Positions 27,423-39,201 of a stretch of 64,000 nt of DNA are shown one piece after another. Every line of letters begins with the position of its first letter. The first letter of the stretch is position 1. The position numbers and the translations under genes were made by a program. The notes beneath the pieces were generated by a model. It had not been told where the DNA came from and made no database searches. It saw nothing but the letters and a program-made list of their open reading frames with translations. The stretch is from Ruminococcus sp. (GTDB lineage: Bacteria; Bacillota; Clostridia; Oscillospirales; Ruminococcaceae), in assembly GCA_015066745.1 (NCBI GenBank), contig SVNW01000003.1, positions 29,158 through 93,157 of the forward strand. Direction: 5' to 3'.

Positions 27423-28659
27423 AATAATCCCCCGAAGTATCGGGCATAAGTTTAAATTCTATCTCAAAGACGTCTTTGTTTCCGTCTTCGTCAAATCTTG
27501 CAACCTTTGCATGAACGGTGTCATTGGCACCTTTTTCTCCGAGAGATTCCATAAATGAATCATAGTCGGTAACCGGTTTACCTTCTACTTCAAATATGAT
27601 ATCTTCAGGCTTAAGTTCGGTGTTTGCTATATCGCAGTCTTCGCTTATTTCGCTTATAAGAAGGCCCGGACAAAGTTTTTCGGCTTCGGCAAGTTCCTTA
27701 TCAAGTCCGACAAATGATATCCCTACTTTGAATCGGCCTGCAACATATCCGTTTGCGATAAGTTCTTCTATTATAGGTTTTGCATCATTTATTGTGATGG
27801 CAAATCCAAGACCCTCGTAACTTGCGTTTATAACATCAACATATTTTGAAGATGTTATCCCTATGACCTGACCATACATATTTACAAGTGCGCCACCTGA
27901 GTTTCCAGGGCTTATAGCAGCGTCAGTCTGTATGCAGTTCATTTCATGTGATGTTGAGTCGGCACGTATCATTCTGTTTACAGCCGATATACAGCCTTCA
28001 GATACGCTTCCTGTAAGACCGCCGGGATTTCCTATTGCAACTACCTGTTCGCCCTGCACAGCCTCATCGGAGTTTCCGAAAACAGCTACAGGAAGTTCCG
28101 TTCCTGCAGGGTCTATTTTTATTACAGCTATATCAGTTTTGGAGTCATAACCGATAGTTGTAGCTTCATATAATGAATTATCGCCAAGAGAAACCTCAAC
28201 AGCTTTTCCTGAGCTTATAACATGGGCATTTGTGACTATATATCCGTCTTTTGAAAGAATTATACCTGAACCTGTACCGGATATACGTTTTTTAGTGATT
28301 TCCGGATAGGTTATTATTTCGACTATAGACGGACCGACTTCTTTTGCAATTCCTGCTGTTGTATATTTTCCGGTTTCATCTGTATACTCTGGAGAAGCAG
28401 GACGTGAATTTAGTCCGAGTACAACAAGATTGTCAGTGTCTGATGAATAAAAGCCACTGTCTATTCCGAGATATCCTGTTATTATCATATATGATGAAAA
28501 AGCAAGTGCAAGAAAAATCATAAGCACTGCGAGTATAGAAAACGGCTTTGGCATTTTCGGTGCTTCTTCTTCGAGGATATTGTTATAATCAGAAAAGCAA
28601 CGAAAGCTTTCAGTCTGATATTCTTCTATATTTTTTTCAAAAATATTATTTGTATCCAT
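27421..28659 (-). CDS. htrA: HtrA/DegP-like membrane-anchored serine protease
   Basis: Envelope quality-control protease, 412 residues. A cytoplasmic N-terminal tail (about 40 residues) precedes one transmembrane helix (about 41-63). The trypsin-like S1C domain follows with H146 (VTNAHV), D176 (KTDIAVI) and S254 (SPGNSGGAL). One PDZ domain (about 315-405) has FKVGISFVGLDKEL. The gene lies about 50 nt downstream of an OmpR-type regulator gene in the same orientation, like cssR-htrA arrangements. A second HtrA occurs at 49785. Confidence 0.92.
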   Translation of the reverse strand: MDTNNIFEKNIEEYQTESFRCFSDYNNILEEEAPKMPKPFSILAVLMIFLALAFSSYMIITGYLGIDSGFYSSDTDNLVVLGLNSRPASPEYTDETGKYTTAGIAKEVGPSIVEIITYPEITKKRISGTGSGIILSKDGYIVTNAHVISSGKAVEVSLGDNSLYEATTIGYDSKTDIAVIKIDPAGTELPVAVFGNSDEAVQGEQVVAIGNPGGLTGSVSEGCISAVNRMIRADSTSHEMNCIQTDAAISPGNSGGALVNMYGQVIGITSSKYVDVINASYEGLGFAITINDAKPIIEELIANGYVAGRFKVGISFVGLDKELAEAEKLCPGLLISEISEDCDIANTELKPEDIIFEVEGKPVTDYDSFMESLGEKGANDTVHAKVARFDEDGNKDVFEIEFKLMPDTSGDY

Positions 28660-28710
28660 ATACTACCTCTGAATTTTGCCGGTTATCATGGATATAGTCG
28701 TCATCTGTTA

Positions 28711-29415
28711 TCAGATATCATTGAATTTTTCATTAAATTCAAATTTGTATCCGACTCCCCAGACAGTTTTTATCGACCATTGTTCAGATACACCGTCAAG
28801 TTTTTCTCTTAATCTTTTTATATGAACGTCAACTGTTCTTGAATCACCGTAGTATTCAAATCCCCATACTTCGTCAAGAAGCTGGTCTCTTGTATATACT
28901 CTGTTCGGATTTGATGCAAGATAGAAGAGAAGTTCAAGTTCTTTAGGTGGAGCATCTTTTGTTTTTCCATTTACTTTCAGTTCGTATTTTGACATGTTTA
29001 CAATAAGATTGTCGTAAGTCACTTCTCTTGTTTCGATGATATTTGACTGATTTACACGTCTGTTTACGGCTTTTATACGTGCCATTACTTCTTTTATATC
29101 AAAGGGTTTGACTATATAGTCGTCAGCTCCGAGTTCAAGACCGAGAACTTTGTCAAAGGTTTCGCTTTTGGAAGTTATGATAATAAGCGGGATATTTGAT
29201 TTTTTTCTTACTTCTCTGCATATCTGCCAGCCATCAGTTTTCGGAATTACAACATCAAGAAGTATGATATCGGGCTTCAGTGCATTGAACTTTATAAGAG
29301 CCTCGTCTCCGTCATGGGAGAGTATAACGCTGTAACCATCTTTTTCGAGAGAAGCTTTAAGAGTGTTACAACAGTTTTTGTCTTCGTCTATAATGAGTAC
29401 CTTTCCTAGTGGCAT
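28711..29415 (-). CDS. OmpR/PhoB-family response regulator (orphan)
   Basis: Two-domain transcription factor, 234 residues from the ATG preceded by AAAGGA (two further in-frame ATGs lie up to 21 nt upstream). The receiver domain has DEDK acidic pocket residues, the phospho-acceptor Asp in PDIILLDVVIPKTDGW, the Thr switch IIITSKSE and Lys in VKPFD. The winged helix-turn-helix includes RVYTRDQLLDEVWGF and VDVHIKRLREKL. No histidine kinase gene is adjacent. It probably controls, and is co-transcribed with, htrA. Confidence 0.9.
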   Translation of the reverse strand: MPLGKVLIIDEDKNCCNTLKASLEKDGYSVILSHDGDEALIKFNALKPDIILLDVVIPKTDGWQICREVRKKSNIPLIIITSKSETFDKVLGLELGADDYIVKPFDIKEVMARIKAVNRRVNQSNIIETREVTYDNLIVNMSKYELKVNGKTKDAPPKELELLFYLASNPNRVYTRDQLLDEVWGFEYYGDSRTVDVHIKRLREKLDGVSEQWSIKTVWGVGYKFEFNEKFNDI

Positions 29416-30083
<668 letters not shown>

Positions 30084-30095
30084 TATAAGAAATAA

Positions 30096-31748
<1,653 letters not shown>

Positions 31749-31809
31749 TTTAAAAAATTTCCCCTCCTTTTATTAATATAAATTCACTTCCTGTCGGGAG
31801 TGAATTAGA

Positions 31810-31855
31810 AAAAGCCAAAAAAGCATTCTTTTTACGGAATGCTTTTTTGGCTTTT
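31810..31855 (+). terminator. groESL terminator
   Basis: Perfect 19-bp inverted repeat (AAAAGCCAAAAAAGCATTC at 31810-31828 with 31837-31855). A smaller hairpin AATTCACT / AGTGAATT precedes it at about 31783-31808. Confidence 0.85.
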
Positions 31856-31902
31856 ATATTGTAGTTACATAAAAATAAATCATTAGACTTTTTAGCTGTT
31901 TT

Positions 31903-32556
31903 TTATATATGCTTGTGGTTTAGTAAAAGATTTGCAAATGGTTTGAATGTGAGTGTTCCGGAGTTGGACTCTGTTGAATAATACGGGCTTAACTGTAAAG
32001 TGGATTCTGTTTTCAGTTTTATGAAAAGTAATGCAGTGTTTTGTGCGTCTACAAGAGCGTCGTGGATATTTTCGTTGTAGTCCAGTCCGGCAATTATCAA
32101 AGCGTCTGAAAGCTTGTACACTTTTGGAGAATTCATCTTTTCACTGAATATCTCCTGACAGTCTTCCCATTCTTTAAAATATTTATCAAACTCAGGTATG
32201 TCAATGTATTTGTAATACATTTCTCTTGACATCTGATATGAGTCAGTGTCGCTCCATGATACAAAAACAGGATTTTCGGGTAACCATTTTATCAGACTGT
32301 CAATAGCCTCCTGAAGCTTAGGTGCGTTTTCCAGATCTGAATCATTGATACCTGTAAGGTTGTGGATATAATCGTCTAAAGCACCGAATTCAGGGGAAAC
32401 ATAGGTTTTGAATGAATCGGTGATCTCAAGTTTTTCGTTGACTTTGACAGCTCCGATTTCAATGATTTCGTTACGGCAAGGGTATAAGTCCTTTTTTACG
32501 GAAGATGGTACTTTACACATTTCCAAATCTATTATTACGTATTGATTTGTTTCCAT
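31903..32556 (-). CDS. DEDDh 3'-5' exonuclease (KapD/ERI-1-like)
   Basis: 217 residues. Exo I is VIIDLEMC with NEIIEIGAVKV. Exo II is in the LTGINDSDLENAP/WSDTDSY region. Exo III is NIHDALVDAQNTALLF with the catalytic His. The pattern of the first motif (DLEMC) and the length fit the inhibitor-of-sporulation KapD group rather than DNA polymerase epsilon subunits. Substrate (RNA or DNA) not predictable. Single gene. Confidence 0.8.
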   Translation of the reverse strand: METNQYVIIDLEMCKVPSSVKKDLYPCRNEIIEIGAVKVNEKLEITDSFKTYVSPEFGALDDYIHNLTGINDSDLENAPKLQEAIDSLIKWLPENPVFVSWSDTDSYQMSREMYYKYIDIPEFDKYFKEWEDCQEIFSEKMNSPKVYKLSDALIIAGLDYNENIHDALVDAQNTALLFIKLKTESTLQLSPYYSTESNSGTLTFKPFANLLLNHKHI

Positions 32557-32623
32557 ATAAGTATACCTCTTAATTTCTTTTGTCTAAAATGTTGTGTGGA
32601 TTTTTATATTTTTTCCTTGGTGA

Positions 32624-34003
32624 TTATAACACCTTAGGTGCATTTTTTACGATTTTTTTGTTTTCATGCATATCAAGATAAGCTTTTTCCATAAGAACGT
32701 TTATATCGGGAATGTCACCTTTGATATGTTCAGCATATCCGACAGCAAGTGAAAAAGGATATCCTTCATATTTTGAATACTCATACTGTAACTCTTTTTC
32801 AAGACGTTTCTTTATGGATATCTGTGACAGGCATATGAACTGACCGCCGTTGACTCTGTAAACAGAGCCTTTGTTTCCGGCTACCTTCATCAAAATATTT
32901 CCGCATCGTGTAATGGCTGTATCACCTTTGTCATTTCCATAGCTGTTGTTTATATTACCTAGATAGTTTATATCGCAAATGGTTATATGTATTCCTTGGC
33001 AGAGAATAGGATTTTGCGAGAGTTCCTGTATCTGCCGTTCAAATGTTTCCTTGTTGAAGGTTTGTGTCATTTTATCTGTTGCATTGTCAAGTTCGATTTT
33101 GTCTTTTTTGTTTTGTATAATATTTTTTCTGAGTTCATATATAAATATTATGAGGATCAGTGATATGGTGATCCCAAGAATTATTGCAATAGCAAGAGAT
33201 TTTTCAGAACTTTCCGTACTGTCGTTGTCTGAAGAAGAAACAGGGTCGGAAGTAATATTTTCAGAAGGTATCATGTCATCGGGAGGAGGTATCATACCAT
33301 CTGAGGGAGGCTGACCGGGAATCATGCCATCAGGAGGAGGCATCATACCGTCCGGAGGAGGCTGACCTGGGATCATACCATCAGGAGGAGGTATCATTCC
33401 TCCCTGAGGCAGTTGTCCGGGAATCATGCCATTCTGAACATTTGAGTCCGGAGTCTGTGACTTACCGTCATAAAGTTCTGTCATAGTAAAATCGTCCATG
33501 TATATATCCATTTTGCCATTAGAGGACTCGATATACATATAGGCGGTCTGTGTAAGTTCCGGAAATTCAAAAGTACCATATACTTCAGTCCATTTTCCGG
33601 GCTCTACTCTCGTTATACTTACAGGTGTGTACAAATCACCGTAAGATGAATCAGTGCTTTTTAATGTACACATTATATTTTCGGCACTCGTACTTTCATG
33701 ATAAACATAAAAATGTATGCTGTACTGTACTCCCGGTTTAAGAATTTGCTGGCAGTCAAGAGTAGCACCGTGCCAGCCGTCAGATCTGTTGGTTGCTTTA
33801 AGACACGATTTTCCGGAATAACTCATAGTATCACATATTTCAAGTTTTATATTTCCCATGGTATTAAGAAAACCGTCTGTTGACTGTTCAAATCCTGCTG
33901 ATTTTATAACTGTATCTTCAGCTGAAATATTTATATCAGATTTTGTTGAAATTGAAGGTAAGAGCATAGCAGATATAATAAGTGCAGATAATTTTTTGTT
34001 CAT
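32624..34003 (-). CDS. Receptor with one CBM-like module, TM helix and degenerate GGDEF (array member 1)
   Basis: 459 residues. Signal peptide 1-28; one secreted CBM4_9/CBM22-like module (about 33-180, with SYSGKSCLKATNRSDGWHG); a striking linker (about 190-250) of Pro/Gly/Met repeats such as GMIPGQPPPDGM; TM helix about 272-295; cytoplasmic GGDEF-fold domain. The signature GGDEF reads NGGQF and the upstream YGH reads YGN, so cyclase activity is unlikely; GTP or c-di-GMP binding, or pairing with an active paralogue, is possible. It lies 33 nt after member 2 with a GGAGGTG SD and no promoter between, so the two are co-transcribed. Confidence 0.85.
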   Translation of the reverse strand: MNKKLSALIISAMLLPSISTKSDINISAEDTVIKSAGFEQSTDGFLNTMGNIKLEICDTMSYSGKSCLKATNRSDGWHGATLDCQQILKPGVQYSIHFYVYHESTSAENIMCTLKSTDSSYGDLYTPVSITRVEPGKWTEVYGTFEFPELTQTAYMYIESSNGKMDIYMDDFTMTELYDGKSQTPDSNVQNGMIPGQLPQGGMIPPPDGMIPGQPPPDGMMPPPDGMIPGQPPSDGMIPPPDDMIPSENITSDPVSSSDNDSTESSEKSLAIAIILGITISLILIIFIYELRKNIIQNKKDKIELDNATDKMTQTFNKETFERQIQELSQNPILCQGIHITICDINYLGNINNSYGNDKGDTAITRCGNILMKVAGNKGSVYRVNGGQFICLSQISIKKRLEKELQYEYSKYEGYPFSLAVGYAEHIKGDIPDINVLMEKAYLDMHENKKIVKNAPKVL

Positions 34004-34036
34004 AAATTTTAGTCACCTCCGAAATTTTACGTTACC

Positions 34037-35365
34037 TCAGATGTCGATTTTAAATTTTCTGAGAGTTTCTGCGTTCTTGGCTCTGATAACATTTTTGTTT
34101 TCAAGCATTTCATTTTCGGCTATACCGATAAGTGCTTTTATACCTGAACGTGTGTCATCTCTTGAAAAAGAAAATCCTGATGCAACAAAGAACGGGTATT
34201 TATAGTTTTGTTTTGAAGCAAGTTCAAATTCGTTTTCTATTTTATTTCTGAATGGTGTGTTTGAAATACATACAAATCTGTTTGCATCTGTGCGGTACAC
34301 TTTACCGTTTCGTCCGACTATGCTCATAAGTATGCCGGCACATCTGATTATTGCTTCATCTCCTGTACTGTATCCGTAAATTTCATTGATCTGACCCACA
34401 AAGCTTACGTCACAAACTGCAACATACAGTTCTTTGTACATAGAAGGGGAGATAGTAAGAGCTTCTATTTTTTTATTGTATTCTTCTTTCTTAAATGCTT
34501 TTGTCATAGGATCAAGTGATTTTGATGATTTTACACCAAGCTTGTTGTTTTGTAAGAGATATCTGAGCAACAAAGCAAGAAGAATCAGTATAATTATTAT
34601 AACAAGTACTGCAGTGAATCCTGAACTGTCATTTTTATCATGATTATCTTCTGATTTTTTTTCTGTTATTTCAGTTTTGACAGGATCGCTGACGGCAGGT
34701 GCTTGGACGGTAGCTTCGGTTTCTTCTTTTATACTTTCTTTGGTTGTATTTTCTTCGGGTGCAGGAGTTGCCTTTTGCGTAATTTCAGAAGTTATTTCCG
34801 ATTGGACCGGTTCTGCATTTGCAACAAGTGTTATATTAACGTCGTCTATGCATATATCCATGACACCTGAGGCTGATTCTATATATATTGCATATTGCAG
34901 TGCATCGGGAGGTACAGTGAAGGTTCCGGTAATCTCTGTCCATGTCTGTGACGGCATTTCTACTTTTGCTACTGTATTGTAAGAAGTACTGCCGTCTGCT
35001 GTTGTAGTTTTCATTGTACAAAGTATGTTTTCGGGATTTTCTGAGTAATGAAATACATGAGCTTTGAAATCATATGTGTTTCCCGGAATTATAGACGGGT
35101 GATCGAAGAAACCTGCGCCGTTCCATGCCTGTGTACGATTTGTAACTCTAAGGCATGAGTTACTGTTGTTTCCGTTTGCTGTATCAATATTAAGCGTTAC
35201 AATTCCCATAGGTATAATATCAGATGCAGTGGCTGTATTTTCAAAGTCAAGTGATATTACGGAGTCACCGGGTTGAAATGCTTTGATTTTCTGAGTATTT
35301 TGAAAAGAATTTAAAGTTAAAGCAGATATGATTGATAATAAAATTATGTTGTGTTTTTTGATCAT
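34037..35365 (-). CDS. Receptor with one CBM-like module, TM helix and degenerate GGDEF (array member 2)
   Basis: 442 residues. Signal peptide 1-28; single CBM-like module (about 35-182, with SCLRVTNRTQAWNGAGF); Thr/Glu/Ala-rich linker (about 185-250); TM helix about 250-272 (FTAVLVIIIILILLALLL); GGDEF-fold domain starting LDPMTKAFKKEEY. The signature is DANRF instead of GGDEF, and YGY replaces YGH, so it is probably catalytically dead. First gene of a two-gene unit, driven by the shared-type promoter at 35423-35451. Confidence 0.85.
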   Translation of the reverse strand: MIKKHNIILLSIISALTLNSFQNTQKIKAFQPGDSVISLDFENTATASDIIPMGIVTLNIDTANGNNSNSCLRVTNRTQAWNGAGFFDHPSIIPGNTYDFKAHVFHYSENPENILCTMKTTTADGSTSYNTVAKVEMPSQTWTEITGTFTVPPDALQYAIYIESASGVMDICIDDVNITLVANAEPVQSEITSEITQKATPAPEENTTKESIKEETEATVQAPAVSDPVKTEITEKKSEDNHDKNDSSGFTAVLVIIIILILLALLLRYLLQNNKLGVKSSKSLDPMTKAFKKEEYNKKIEALTISPSMYKELYVAVCDVSFVGQINEIYGYSTGDEAIIRCAGILMSIVGRNGKVYRTDANRFVCISNTPFRNKIENEFELASKQNYKYPFFVASGFSFSRDDTRSGIKALIGIAENEMLENKNVIRAKNAETLRKFKIDI

Positions 35366-35422
35366 AGAATCACCCCTGTTTGTATAAATTATTTTTAAGA
35401 AATATAAAATATGTATAATTAT

Positions 35423-35460
35423 ATTATAACATTTTAATATGAATTTGTCTATATATATGA
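35423..35460 (-). promoter_or_regulatory. Array-type promoter, unit 2-1
   Basis: Minus strand: TAGACA (35451-35446), 17-nt spacer, TATAAT (35428-35423) with extended TGT. The upstream part is TATATATAT rather than the ATATGCATAT seen in other units. Confidence 0.8.
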
Positions 35461-35490
35461 TAGTTTTTGTGCTTTTTTAATATATTTAAG

Positions 35491-35529
35491 AAAAGAACCT
35501 CCCGTATGAATTTTTAGAGAGGCTCTTTT
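35491..35529 (-). terminator. Terminator after array member 3
   Basis: AAAAGAACCTC / GAGGCTCTTTT stem with one mismatch and T-rich tail on the minus strand. Confidence 0.7.
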
Positions 35530-35544
35530 GTTTTACCATATGTT

Positions 35545-36687
35545 TTAATGTGGGAGTTTTGTCATATTTTCATTAGTTACAACTTCACTCAAAGCAGTTG
35601 ATATCAGTTCTGCAATGTCAAAATTTCTCTCGTCACCATTGGCAAATCCTGTTGAGATTGAAAAAGGATAGTTACATGGTTTTGAAGTTTCATACTTGAT
35701 TTCTTTTTCAAGCTGTTCTTTTATAGGTTTTACTGACATACAGACAAATTCATTGTTGTTTGTACGATATACAGAACCTGCTTTTCCTGCGGCTCTTAAA
35801 ACTATTGTAGCACATCTTTCTACTGCCTCATCTTTGTATTTGAGTGTTTCTTCGGTAAAGTTTATGCTGCAAACTACTATATTGATATCTTTGCACATAT
35901 CAGGTTTCTGAGAAAGTATTTCAATTTCTTGTTTTAGTTCATCTGCATCAAATACAGTAAATTTTGGTTTGTCAGAATGCTTTTTGCGTTTTTTTATTAG
36001 AAGCGCGACAGCTATGATTACTATAAATGTTGCAGATATAGAAATAACTAAAACAGGAGATACAGTTTTTTCGTCATGTTTTTCGTCCTGATTATCAGAG
36101 GTGTCATTAAGGAGGTCAGAGGTTCTTCTGATACTTACATTGTCAATATAAAAAGGTAATGTATCAGGTGAAACTGTTAGTTTCTTATCAGGACAAGTGT
36201 TTATCAAAAGCTGTATATGCTGAGCATCACCCGGAATAGTAAATCTGCCTTTAAGCTCTGTCCATGTATCAGGGATAACAGTTACAGCAGAGAGTTCATG
36301 CGATATAAGAGCACCTGCAGATATATATTGTATAGAGAATTTGAAATCATGGTTTTCTGAGGATTCGTTTATCGAATATAATACAAAGGCGCTAAATGTA
36401 ATATCAGTCTGTTTAGGTAAAAACTCTGCGTTTAACAGTATACCGTCTGATGAATTTTTACGATCGTCAATATATATGGAATAACGTCCTGAATTTACAT
36501 ACTCGTATGTGCGTATGAGTCTTACTGCTCCATTTTCTTTCCATTCACCGGGTCCGTTTTCAAAGTTAAAAGAATAATTTGCACTTGCAGTGTCTGAATC
36601 AGCGTATATTATATGGCAGTAAGGATAAATAATAAACAATATAACAGAAACTAATAATATTACGACTTTTTTGTACATATATCTCAC
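35545..36687 (-). CDS. Short receptor with one CBM-like module, TM helix and reduced GGDEF-like domain (array member 3)
   Basis: 380 residues, the shortest of the array. Signal/anchor 1-29; one module (about 33-188) that resembles the membrane-proximal subtype of its longer siblings (NFENGPGEWKENGAVRLIRTYEYVNSGRYSIYI); short acidic linker; TM helix about 207-228. The cytoplasmic domain is truncated: it starts at DADELKQEIEIL, lacks the NDxYGHxxGD loop (INFTEETLKYKDEAVERC) and has NNNEF for GGDEF. It is therefore unlikely to make c-di-GMP. Own promoter and terminator. Confidence 0.8.
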   Translation of the reverse strand: MRYMYKKVVILLVSVILFIIYPYCHIIYADSDTASANYSFNFENGPGEWKENGAVRLIRTYEYVNSGRYSIYIDDRKNSSDGILLNAEFLPKQTDITFSAFVLYSINESSENHDFKFSIQYISAGALISHELSAVTVIPDTWTELKGRFTIPGDAQHIQLLINTCPDKKLTVSPDTLPFYIDNVSIRRTSDLLNDTSDNQDEKHDEKTVSPVLVISISATFIVIIAVALLIKKRKKHSDKPKFTVFDADELKQEIEILSQKPDMCKDINIVVCSINFTEETLKYKDEAVERCATIVLRAAGKAGSVYRTNNNEFVCMSVKPIKEQLEKEIKYETSKPCNYPFSISTGFANGDERNFDIAELISTALSEVVTNENMTKLPH

Positions 36688-36743
36688 CCTTTCCCTATAA
36701 AATTATTTTTATTTGATAAAAATTTGTTGAATATATTAGTTTA

Positions 36744-36782
36744 ATTATAACATTTTACAATAATTTTGTCTATATACACATT
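36744..36782 (-). promoter_or_regulatory. Array-type promoter, unit 3
   Basis: Minus strand: TAGACA (36772-36767), 17 nt, TATAAT (36749-36744) in AAAATGTTATAAT; upstream box AATGTGTATATA. Confidence 0.8.
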
Positions 36783-36787
36783 AACAA

Positions 36788-36819
36788 AAAATCTCCTCTT
36801 TTTTTTGTAGAGGAGATTT
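36788..36819 (-). terminator. Terminator after array member 4
   Basis: Stem AAATCTCCTC / GAGGAGATTT, loop rich in T, T-rich after the stem on the minus strand. Confidence 0.8.
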
Positions 36820-36826
36820 CTTGAAA

Positions 36827-39022
36827 TTATCTTACTGCAAATTCAGCATTTTGTGATTTTATAAGTTGCTTGTTTTCATACATTGCCTTATCGGCTTTTG
36901 TTATCAAATCGTTTATATCCGGTGTTTCATCGGATTCATTGTGTGAAAATCCAACAGCAACAGAGAATGGATAACCGTTATATTTTGAAGTTTCGATTTC
37001 GATTTCTTTTTTGATCTGTTCTTCAAAAGAATTTTGAGACATACATACAAATTCGTCTCCGCCTGTTCTGTAAACAAGACCTTTTTTACCTACTGCTTTC
37101 AGAAGGAGAGCGCCACATCGTGTTATTGCTTCATCGCCCATTTCGTGACCGTAGTTATCATTTACAAATTTAAGAAAGTTTACGTCGCATACCGCTATGT
37201 ACATACCTTTACACATTTCAGGTTCATCTTTTAAGATGTTTATCTTCTGTTCATATGTGTTTCGGTTAAGTGTCTGTGTCATAGCGTCAAGTGCGGCACT
37301 CATAAGAGCACGATTGGTTTTTACAGCATTCATAACTATTTTTCTTACAAGTATTGTAAGCGCTGTAAGTATACATAATGAAGAAACGACGATTATACAA
37401 ACGAATATAGTATGTCTTTTTTTGGCTATTGAAGTTTTTACTATATTTGCGTCATCAACGTAAAATGACATGAGGTCGTTTATATCTTCAGTATCTTCTT
37501 CGACTTCACCTGTTTGTATGTACATATATGTATTTCTTGCACCTTTTGGAATTACAAAATCACCGCTTACTTTTGTCCATTTGTTCTTTTCGACTTCTGT
37601 TGTAGCTACATTTTCGTAGTATGTAGAGCCGTCTAAATCATACTGGAGATTAAGCTGAAAGAGATGACTGTTTTCGTATTCGTTACCTGTGTAAAATACA
37701 TATAAGCTGTATGTGTTGCTTATATCCTGGTCGATAAAGTTTATACCTCTTGAAAGTCCGCTCCAGTATACGTCACGGTCTGTAATATAAACCGAATAAT
37801 TTCCCGAATGAGCATATTCATCGGTTCTTACTATACGTATATCACTTCTTGAGTTCCATTCTTCAAGGTCAGACTCAAAGCTGTATTTGTATTCGTCTTC
37901 CTGAGGTATGTGTTCAAGTGATTCGTTATTTGATACAGCGACCGGTGTATCGGAATAGATGTGCATATTATCTATATAAAAGTCAAGCTGTGCATTTGAA
38001 GCTTCAACATAAAGGCAAGGTGAATTGAAATCGTCTGCTGTAGATATATCGCCTTCAAGCAATGTCCATTTGCCCGGAGCAATTGATGCAGTGGCTACAG
38101 AATTGTATGTTGTAGTTCCGTTGGAGTTTTTCCAGCGCATAGTCATTGTTATAGTTTCAGCCGTACTGCTTTCGTGATAAACATATCCTGCAATATGATA
38201 TGTTTTTGATGCAACTATAAGGTCATCAAGAAGTTTTGAAGGTCCGTCCCAGTTGGCTTTTCGTGAAGATGCTTTTAGTGAGGCTTCGCCTGAGGCGTGA
38301 TGGTCATAGTCAAGAGTAAGAGTTGCCACGTCTACAGGAGTCCAGTTGTCAGCAGTACCGGCTTCAAAATCAGAGTGTAAAATGCAGTGAGGCATAGATG
38401 TCGGTGCTGTATAACTCATCTGTACCTTAGGATCTGTCTTTATATTTGGATTTGATGCAGGTGGTGCATCCACAACCCCATTTTCTACCATTTCCAGAGT
38501 CAGCATATCAATATATATATCCATACTGGTGTGAGTTGCCTCAAAGTACAGGGTAGAAGATGATATGTCTGAAGGAATAGTAAATTCGCTTGATATTTCT
38601 GTCCATGTTGAAGACGGTACAGAAACTACGGCAATATTGTCGTATGAATCGGTTGCATTGTTGTCAGTTGTTTTTAATGTACACTTTATATCCTCGGCTG
38701 AGAGCTGGTCATGAAATACAAAAGCTGTAATTTTATAACTTTTGCCCGGTTGCAATATATTGTTATTACTTATAGCAACACCGTTCCAGTTTGCAGTTCT
38801 TTTTGTTACTTTAAGACAATGGTTTCCCGAATATGATTTTGTGTTATCGACAACAAGTGAAACATTCCCCATAGTAGTCAGGCCTTCGAGTGATGCATTT
38901 TCAAAGTCAGCCTGTAAAACAATATCATTTTCCTCACCATAGCAGACCCCTGATAACGATGATACCACCACTGCAAGTGACAGAATAAATGACGAAAATC
39001 CCCTGATAATCCTGTTTTTCAT
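36827..39022 (-). CDS. Diguanylate cyclase receptor with three CBM-like modules (array member 4)
   Basis: Predicted membrane receptor making c-di-GMP from two GTP. 731 residues. Signal peptide 1-29; CBM-like modules about 33-180, 210-357 and 377-530, each with a W-x-G core (NWNG, NWDG, YWSG); TM helix about 538-562; GGDEF domain about 575-731. That domain has DAMTQTLNRNTYEQK, CDVNFLKFVNDNYGHEMGDEA and intact GGDEF at 654-658. The RxxD product-inhibition site is replaced (GKKG). The third module belongs to a membrane-proximal subtype shared by siblings. Own promoter. Ligand inferred to be a plant or cell-wall glycan. Confidence 0.92.
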   Translation of the reverse strand: MKNRIIRGFSSFILSLAVVVSSLSGVCYGEENDIVLQADFENASLEGLTTMGNVSLVVDNTKSYSGNHCLKVTKRTANWNGVAISNNNILQPGKSYKITAFVFHDQLSAEDIKCTLKTTDNNATDSYDNIAVVSVPSSTWTEISSEFTIPSDISSSTLYFEATHTSMDIYIDMLTLEMVENGVVDAPPASNPNIKTDPKVQMSYTAPTSMPHCILHSDFEAGTADNWTPVDVATLTLDYDHHASGEASLKASSRKANWDGPSKLLDDLIVASKTYHIAGYVYHESSTAETITMTMRWKNSNGTTTYNSVATASIAPGKWTLLEGDISTADDFNSPCLYVEASNAQLDFYIDNMHIYSDTPVAVSNNESLEHIPQEDEYKYSFESDLEEWNSRSDIRIVRTDEYAHSGNYSVYITDRDVYWSGLSRGINFIDQDISNTYSLYVFYTGNEYENSHLFQLNLQYDLDGSTYYENVATTEVEKNKWTKVSGDFVIPKGARNTYMYIQTGEVEEDTEDINDLMSFYVDDANIVKTSIAKKRHTIFVCIIVVSSLCILTALTILVRKIVMNAVKTNRALMSAALDAMTQTLNRNTYEQKINILKDEPEMCKGMYIAVCDVNFLKFVNDNYGHEMGDEAITRCGALLLKAVGKKGLVYRTGGDEFVCMSQNSFEEQIKKEIEIETSKYNGYPFSVAVGFSHNESDETPDINDLITKADKAMYENKQLIKSQNAEFAVR

Positions 39023-39087
39023 TAATATTCACCTCTTTATAGCATGATGTAAGAACTTTAAATTTCTTTGTGAAATATGCTAATAAT

Positions 39088-39126
39088 ATTATATCATTTT
39101 TTTAAAGTTTTGTCTATATGCACATT
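39088..39126 (-). promoter_or_regulatory. Array-type promoter, unit 4
   Basis: Minus strand: TAGACA (39116-39111), 17 nt, TATAAT (39093-39088) in AAAATGATATAAT; upstream box CAATGTGCATA. Confidence 0.85.
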
Positions 39127-39201
39127 GATTAAAAAAATATAAATATTATTGTAAAGATATAACCACGATATATTTCATAAAAATATATAATAACTAAAAA
39201 A

